From Oscillospiraceae bacterium (lineage in GTDB: Bacteria; Bacillota; Clostridia; UBA1381): a stretch of DNA of 9,339 nt. A model generated the notes under the pieces. It did not search any database, had not been told where the DNA came from, and saw only the letters and a program-made list of their open reading frames with translations. Positions 5,286 to 9,339 of the stretch are shown piece after piece; position 1 is the first letter of the stretch, and each line of letters opens with the position of its first letter. The stretch spans positions 1-9,339 of the forward strand of contig SVKH01000059.1 in NCBI GenBank assembly GCA_015068545.1, given 5' to 3'. The translations under genes were made by a program, and so were the position numbers.

Positions 5286-6923
5286 ATGGATTCAAAAAAA
5301 GAGTACTTAAAATGGTTGGAAAAAAGTGACGAAGCTACAAAAAAAGAGCTTTCTGCTATGACTGAAGATGATATTAAGGAGAATTTTTTTCGTGATTTAG
5401 AGTTTGGTACAGGCGGACTTCGTGGTATAATGGCAGCAGGTATCAATAGAATGAATATATACACTGTACGAAAGGCTACCCAAGGTCTTGCTATGGAGGT
5501 TCTTGATAGCGGTGATGCAAAGGATAAGGGAGTAGTTGTTGCATACGATTCCAGAAATAACTCTGCTTTGTTTGCAAAGGAAGCGGCAAATGTACTGTGT
5601 GCAAATGGAATAAAGACATACCTATTTGATAGTTTAAGGCCTACCCCGGAGCTGTCATTTGCTGTTAGGTATCTAGGCTGTGCAAGAGGTATTGTAATTA
5701 CAGCCAGCCATAACCCAAAGGAGTATAACGGATACAAGGTATATGGAGAAGATGGTGGACAAATCCCACCAGAAACAGCAGATAAAATCATTAAGTACAT
5801 CAGTGAAGTTGATGTATTTGACGGAGTTAAGCTTTGTGATGATGCTCAGCCGATTATAGTAGGAAAGGAAGTAGACGATGCTTTTATAGCTGCTATAAAG
5901 GAGCAATCTTACAATATCAGCATACCAGATGATTTCAAGATGATCTATACACCTATTCACGGTTCAGGCAACATTCCTGTAAGACGTATTCTGGAGGAAA
6001 TAGGAGTTAAAAATCTTTTTGTTGTGCCTGAGCAGGAAAAGCCAGACGGCAATTTCCCATCTGTTGTATCTCCTAATCCGGAGAATGCAGAGGCGTTTAC
6101 TATTGCCGTAAAGTATGCAAAGGAGCAAGGTGCTGACCTTATAATCGGAACAGACCCTGACAGCGACAGAATCGGTGTGGTTGTAAAGGATTCTAAGGGA
6201 GAGTATGTGGTATTTACCGGAAATCAGACAGGTGCTCTGCTTTGCGAATATATTTTAAGAAAGGCAAAGGAAGCAGGCACATTGCCGGAAAAAGCAACTG
6301 TTGTAAAGACAATAGTAACTACCGAAATGGTTAAACCTATTTGTGATGCTTATGGTGCAACCTTAGTGGATGTACTTACCGGCTTTAAGTTCATAGGCGA
6401 GAAGATTATGGAATATGAGCTGGAAGGCGATAAGGAAAGATATATGCTTGGCTTTGAAGAAAGCTACGGATATTTAAAGGGTACTTACGCAAGAGATAAG
6501 GATGCTGTCGTAGCCGCTATGCTTATAACAGAAATGGCAGCAGACTACAAAAAAAGTGGTAAAACACTATATGATGCTCTTATGGACTTATACAAGGAGT
6601 ATGGATTCTTCCGCGAAAGCTTAGAGACTAAGACTCTCACCGGTATAGAAGGCATGGAAATGATTAAAAAGATTATGAAGAAGTTCAGGGAAAATGAGCT
6701 TCCTGTGCCGGTAGAAAGGTTGATAGACTACAAGGACGGTGTGGACGGACTTCCGCCTTCTGATGTACTTAAATTCTTTATTAAAGACGGATGGTTTGCA
6801 GTACGTCCTTCGGGTACAGAGCCTAAGATAAAGTTCTACTTTGGTGTAAAAGGCACAAGTGTTAGCGATGCAGAGGAAAAACTATCAGATATTCAAAATA
6901 AAATTATGAATTTTGCAGAATAA
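5286..6923 (+). CDS. pgcA: Phospho-sugar mutase (phosphoglucomutase/phosphomannomutase, PgcA type; 545 aa)
   Basis: This is a cytoplasmic alpha-D-phosphohexomutase that should interconvert glucose-1-phosphate and glucose-6-phosphate (and perhaps the mannose phosphates), feeding UDP-glucose, cell-envelope and glycogen synthesis. All four family motifs are intact: the N-terminal FGTGGLRG (40-47); the phosphoserine loop TASHNP with catalytic S141; the Mg2+ loop TDPDSDR with D290, D292 and D294; the sugar-recognition loop GFEESYG (389-395); and the C-terminal phosphate-binding loop RPSGTEPK (507-514). The length and the segments NRMNIYTVRKATQGLA and LTGFKFIGEKI place it with Bacillus PgcA-like enzymes rather than the shorter GlmM or ManB. 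The ATG at 5286 follows GAGGAG (5272-5277) by 8 nt. It has its own promoter and terminator, so it is essentially monocistronic. Substrate preference cannot be set by reading the sequence. Confidence 0.93.
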   Translation: MDSKKEYLKWLEKSDEATKKELSAMTEDDIKENFFRDLEFGTGGLRGIMAAGINRMNIYTVRKATQGLAMEVLDSGDAKDKGVVVAYDSRNNSALFAKEAANVLCANGIKTYLFDSLRPTPELSFAVRYLGCARGIVITASHNPKEYNGYKVYGEDGGQIPPETADKIIKYISEVDVFDGVKLCDDAQPIIVGKEVDDAFIAAIKEQSYNISIPDDFKMIYTPIHGSGNIPVRRILEEIGVKNLFVVPEQEKPDGNFPSVVSPNPENAEAFTIAVKYAKEQGADLIIGTDPDSDRIGVVVKDSKGEYVVFTGNQTGALLCEYILRKAKEAGTLPEKATVVKTIVTTEMVKPICDAYGATLVDVLTGFKFIGEKIMEYELEGDKERYMLGFEESYGYLKGTYARDKDAVVAAMLITEMAADYKKSGKTLYDALMDLYKEYGFFRESLETKTLTGIEGMEMIKKIMKKFRENELPVPVERLIDYKDGVDGLPPSDVLKFFIKDGWFAVRPSGTEPKIKFYFGVKGTSVSDAEEKLSDIQNKIMNFAE

Positions 6924-6931
6924 TGGTATTT

Positions 6932-6966
6932 AAAAGGAGTTTGGCCAAGAGCTAAGCTCCTTTTGT
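6932..6966 (+). terminator. Rho-independent terminator after the phospho-sugar mutase gene
   Basis: AAAAGGAGTTTGGC (6932-6945) pairs with GCTAAGCTCCTTTT (6951-6964) as a 14-bp stem with two G-T wobbles and a 5-nt loop. The T-tract is short and lies mostly within the stem, starting 8 nt after the stop codon. Confidence 0.8.
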
Positions 6967-7051
6967 GGTAGAATAACATCAATATTTTGTGCATAATTAT
7001 TATATTTGTTTAGAAAATCATCAAAAAATTCAAATAAAATAGATAAAAACC

Positions 7052-7080
7052 TTGAAAAACTTTAAAAAGTGTTGTATAAT
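7052..7080 (+). promoter_or_regulatory. Sigma-A type promoter of the TRAP transporter genes
   Basis: -35 TTGAAA (7052-7057), a 17-bp spacer and a perfect -10 TATAAT (7075-7080) are followed by an AT-rich leader of about 35 nt. AGGAGGA (7107-7113) lies 7 nt before the ATG at 7121. Confidence 0.8.
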
Positions 7081-7120
7081 ATTATTTGTGTTAATTTATT
7101 ATAATCAGGAGGAATTTGGT

Positions 7121-8074
7121 ATGAAAAAGATTATTGCTGTTTTAATGGCAGCTATGATGGGATTGTCTCTGGCTTCTTGCGGAGGCGGATCAGGTGCGAA
7201 AATGACAATGGGTACTGGCGGAACATCTGGTACATATTATGGTTACGGCGGTGTTCTTGGTCAATACATTAAGAATAAGGCTGGTATCAATGTAACAGTT
7301 GTTTCCACAGACGGATCAAAGGCAAACATTCAGGGAATTGATGCAGGCAACTATCAGCTTGGTACAGTTCAATCTGACGTAATGGCTTATGCGTGGGAAG
7401 GTACACGTTCTTTTGAAACAGAAGGTAAGATTGATTCTTTCAATGTTGTTGCAGGTCTTTATGCAGAAGCAGTTCAGCTTGTAACAATGGATCCAGCTAT
7501 CAAGACTGTGGCAGATCTTAAGGGTAAATCGGTATCAATCGGTGCACCGGGTTCAGGTGTTTACTTCAACGCAATAGATGTATTGACAGCAGCAGGTCTT
7601 ACTGAAGCTGACATAAATGCACAGTATCAATCATTTGCAGACAGTGCAGATGCACTAAAGGATGGCAAGATCGATGCGGCATTCATCGTAGCAGGACCTC
7701 CTACTCCTGCAATCACAGAGCTTTGTACATCAAACTCAGCTTACCTTGTACCAATCGACGGTGAAATAGCAGATAAGCTAATGGCAGATTGCCCATTCTA
7801 TACAGTACACACTATTCCGGCAGGCACATATCAAGGTCAGGTAGATGATATTAAGACAGTTACTGTAAAGGCTACATTGATTGTAAGTGCTGATGCAGCA
7901 GAGGAAGATGTATACAATCTTACAGCAGCTATTTTTGACAATGCAGAAGCAATCACCGCAGAAAACGCAAAGGGTGCAGAACTTAGCATCGAAAACGCAA
8001 CAAGCGGTATGACAGTTCCTTTCCATCCGGGTGCAGCAAAATATTTTGCTGAAAAGGGCGTAACTGTTGAGTAA
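7121..8074 (+). CDS. TAXI-family TRAP transporter solute-binding lipoprotein (317 aa)
   Basis: This is the extracytoplasmic substrate-binding component of a TRAP secondary transporter. The N-terminus is a lipoprotein signal peptide, MKKIIAVLMAAMMGLSLASC, with lipobox LASC and acylated C20, so the mature protein should be anchored on the outer face of the membrane. TAXI hallmarks follow: GTGGTSGTYYGYGG at 31-44, a QSDVMAYAW segment at 84-92, SIGAPGSGVYFNA at 139-151, DAAFIVAGPPTPAI at 185-198, and FHPGAAKYF near the C-terminus (301-309). A longer open frame begins at 7052, but that start lies in the promoter; ATG 7121 has a strong ribosome binding site and begins the signal peptide. The fused permease gene downstream confirms the system. 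TAXI proteins are known to bind organic acids or amino acids in some bacteria; the substrate here is unknown. Confidence 0.94.
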   Translation: MKKIIAVLMAAMMGLSLASCGGGSGAKMTMGTGGTSGTYYGYGGVLGQYIKNKAGINVTVVSTDGSKANIQGIDAGNYQLGTVQSDVMAYAWEGTRSFETEGKIDSFNVVAGLYAEAVQLVTMDPAIKTVADLKGKSVSIGAPGSGVYFNAIDVLTAAGLTEADINAQYQSFADSADALKDGKIDAAFIVAGPPTPAITELCTSNSAYLVPIDGEIADKLMADCPFYTVHTIPAGTYQGQVDDIKTVTVKATLIVSADAAEEDVYNLTAAIFDNAEAITAENAKGAELSIENATSGMTVPFHPGAAKYFAEKGVTVE

Positions 8075-8084
8075 TTCAATCCGC

Positions 8085-8123
8085 AAAATACGGCTGCGGC
8101 GAAATATCGTCGCAGCTATTTTA
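8085..8123 (+). terminator. Intercistronic hairpin, probably a partial terminator between binding-protein and permease genes
   Basis: AAAATA (8085-8090) pairs with TATTTT (8117-8122), and GCTGCGGCG (8093-8101) pairs with CGTCGCAGC (8108-8116) through one G-T wobble; the left arm has a CG bulge. The hexamer loop is AAATAT. It is U-rich at the 3' side and sits 10 nt after the stop. It probably lowers read-through into the permease gene and may protect the 3' end of the lipoprotein mRNA. Confidence 0.75.
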
Positions 8124-8193
8124 CTATATTTGGAAAACTTTATCTGTGTAAAGTACCGAATGTGATTACTTTGCCATTTGCTATATTTGGAAA
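8124..8193 (+). repeat. 13-bp direct repeat CTATATTTGGAAA, two copies
   Basis: The copies are at 8124-8136 and 8181-8193, 57 bp apart, each preceded by TTT and a purine and followed by a purine. They lie between the intercistronic hairpin and the permease gene. They could be a regulator binding site or remnants of a small duplication; the sequence does not say which. Confidence 0.5.
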
Positions 8194-8242
8194 GTTGTTG
8201 ATTTTCAAATTTACGCATGGCTTGTGGAAAAGCGGCGATGCT

Positions 8243-8271
8243 TTGGACTTACGCTATATGCGGTGTATCAA
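8243..8271 (+). promoter_or_regulatory. Possible secondary promoter for the TRAP permease gene
   Basis: -35-like TTGGAC (8243-8248), a 17-bp spacer and -10-like TATCAA (8266-8271) lie 42 bp before the permease ATG. Both hexamers are imperfect. It would let the permease be made independently of read-through past the hairpin at 8085-8123. Confidence 0.35.
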
Positions 8272-8313
8272 ATTCGTTTTTCCTATCATATTACCCATAG
8301 GAGGAAAAAGAAA

Positions 8314-9339
8314 ATGTTTTTTAAGAAAAAAACAACGGCAGTACCGGATGGGCCAATGGATTTGGAAGCGGTAATGCAAAAGTTTGACAGAGAATCTAAT
8401 GTCAGACTGTGGGAAGGCAAGCCTAAGATTTTCGTAAGCTGTGTTCTTGCTATATTCTCATTGTTCTGCATATATGTAACTCTGTTTGCAAGCTGGCTTG
8501 AAGAGATAAGATTAACTTCATTCGTAGCTTTTATAATATTTATCGGATATCTTGTATATCCTGCAAAAAAAGGTATGCAAAAGGTAAATCATATGCCTTG
8601 GTACGATATCCTTTTAATGTTTTTGGGTAGCGGTGCATTCCTATACTATACAGCAAATGCCATCACCATTATCCAGCAGGGAAGTAAGTTTGAATGGTAT
8701 CAGATTGTAATAGGTGTTCTTGGCATCATCTCCCTTGCGGAAGTTTGTCGTCGAAGTGTGGGACTTCCTATTGTAATAGTGGCAAGCTGTTTTATAGTCT
8801 ATGCGCTTATATGGGGCCTTTCAAATCCTACTTTGTGGGGTAAGCTTAACTATATTGTGCATTATCTTTTCTACGGAAAGGAAGGTGTTTTGTCAACACC
8901 TATCAATGTATGCTCCAAATTTATTGTTGTCTTTATTATCTTCGGTGCATTTTTGGAACGTACCGGAATTGCGGATTTCTTCATTAGAATATCCAACGCG
9001 ATAGTTGGAGGTTTTTCCGGAGGTCCTGCAAAGGTTGCCGTTGTGGCAAGTGCATTGGAGGGTATGGTTTCAGGTTCATCAGTTGCAAACACAGTTGGTT
9101 CTGGTTCTGTTACTATTCCGCTTATGAAGAAAACGGGCTATAAGCCGGAGTTTGCGGCTGCTGCGGAGGCATCTGCTTCTACCGGTGGACAGATTATGCC
9201 ACCTATTATGGGTGCTGCTGCGTTCCTTATGGCAGACTATTTGGGTGTGCCATACAGTAACATTGTTCTTCGTGCTATTCTTCCGGCAGTTCTGTATTTT
9301 GCAGGTGTGTTCATTTCTGTTCACCTAGAAGCAAAAAGA
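8314..9339 (+). CDS. TRAP transporter fused permease (DctQ-DctM type), 3' truncated by the window
   Basis: The frame is open from ATG 8314 to the window end, 342 codons, with AGGAGG (8299-8304) 9 nt upstream. The product is the membrane part of the TRAP transporter whose binding protein is encoded upstream. After a charged cytoplasmic N-terminus (1 to about 38), there are helices near 39-60, 66-82, 98-121, 129-144 and 150-168 that correspond to the small DctQ-like unit, then the start of the large DctM-like unit (FIVVFIIFGAFLERTG at 203-218). Diagnostic fused-permease motifs are SGSSVANTVGSGSVTIPLMK (253-272), a run of alanines, and GGQIMPP (291-297). Fused permeases are the usual partners of TAXI binding proteins, and transport is driven by an ion gradient, often Na+. 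About half of the protein (the remaining DctM helices) lies beyond the window. Confidence 0.93.
   Translation, partial: MFFKKKTTAVPDGPMDLEAVMQKFDRESNVRLWEGKPKIFVSCVLAIFSLFCIYVTLFASWLEEIRLTSFVAFIIFIGYLVYPAKKGMQKVNHMPWYDILLMFLGSGAFLYYTANAITIIQQGSKFEWYQIVIGVLGIISLAEVCRRSVGLPIVIVASCFIVYALIWGLSNPTLWGKLNYIVHYLFYGKEGVLSTPINVCSKFIVVFIIFGAFLERTGIADFFIRISNAIVGGFSGGPAKVAVVASALEGMVSGSSVANTVGSGSVTIPLMKKTGYKPEFAAAAEASASTGGQIMPPIMGAAAFLMADYLGVPYSNIVLRAILPAVLYFAGVFISVHLEAKR

Noticed and set aside
7052..7120. Extended TTG start of the TAXI binding protein at 7052
   Set aside because: It falls on the -35 hexamer of the promoter. The ATG at 7121 has a strong Shine-Dalgarno sequence and begins a clean lipoprotein signal peptide.
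8162..8374. Open frame of 70 codons in the TRAP intergenic gap
   Set aside because: It overlaps the permease start in another frame, has no ribosome binding site and resembles no family.
8871..9324. Minus-strand open frames at the right end
   Set aside because: They are shadows of the fused TRAP permease, whose plus-strand frame is open to the window edge and carries the family motifs.

Overview
The window reads as the chromosome of a low-GC, Gram-positive anaerobe, most likely a member of the Clostridia. The base composition is AT-rich, ribosome binding sites are strong AGGAGG-type, promoters are canonical sigma-A type, and the gene set fits: FeoB with its small Cys-rich partner, split CHR transporters, a Firmicute-type phospho-sugar mutase, a TAXI-TRAP transporter, and a Y-family polymerase paired with a YolD-like protein. 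No genus can be named from the sequence alone.

Layout. (1) 1-353, plus strand: the 3' end of feoB (ferrous iron uptake) and a 46-residue FeoB-associated Cys-rich membrane protein, ended by a hairpin terminator at 385-421. (2) 470-3775, minus strand: three genes that appear to form one operon, transcribed from a good promoter at 3807-3834. In order of transcription they are a fusion of 5-formyltetrahydrofolate cyclo-ligase with a PHP-type histidinol-phosphatase domain, a Y-family DNA polymerase with a consensus beta-clamp-binding motif, and a YolD-like protein coupled to it by an ATGA overlap. This operon converges on the feo operon, and the two share a bidirectional hairpin at 454-494. (3) 3864-5151, plus strand: a divergent promoter, a leader of about 125 nt that can fold into a nested structure ending in a U-run, then two overlapping half-size CHR (chromate-type) transporter genes. 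(4) 5190-6966, plus strand: a phospho-sugar mutase with its own TTGACA-17-TATCAT promoter and its own terminator. (5) 7052 to the end, plus strand: a TAXI-family TRAP lipoprotein with its own promoter, an intercistronic hairpin, a spacer of about 190 bp with a 13-bp direct repeat, and the first 342 codons of a fused TRAP permease that runs off the window.

Most genes belong to known families. The items that stand out are the folate/histidinol-phosphatase fusion placed in an operon with a translesion polymerase, and the structured leader ahead of the CHR transporter pair. I saw no insertion sequence, phage gene, CRISPR array, tRNA or rRNA. The longest stretches without a gene are all under 300 bp: 3776-4025, 8075-8313 and 6924-7120.
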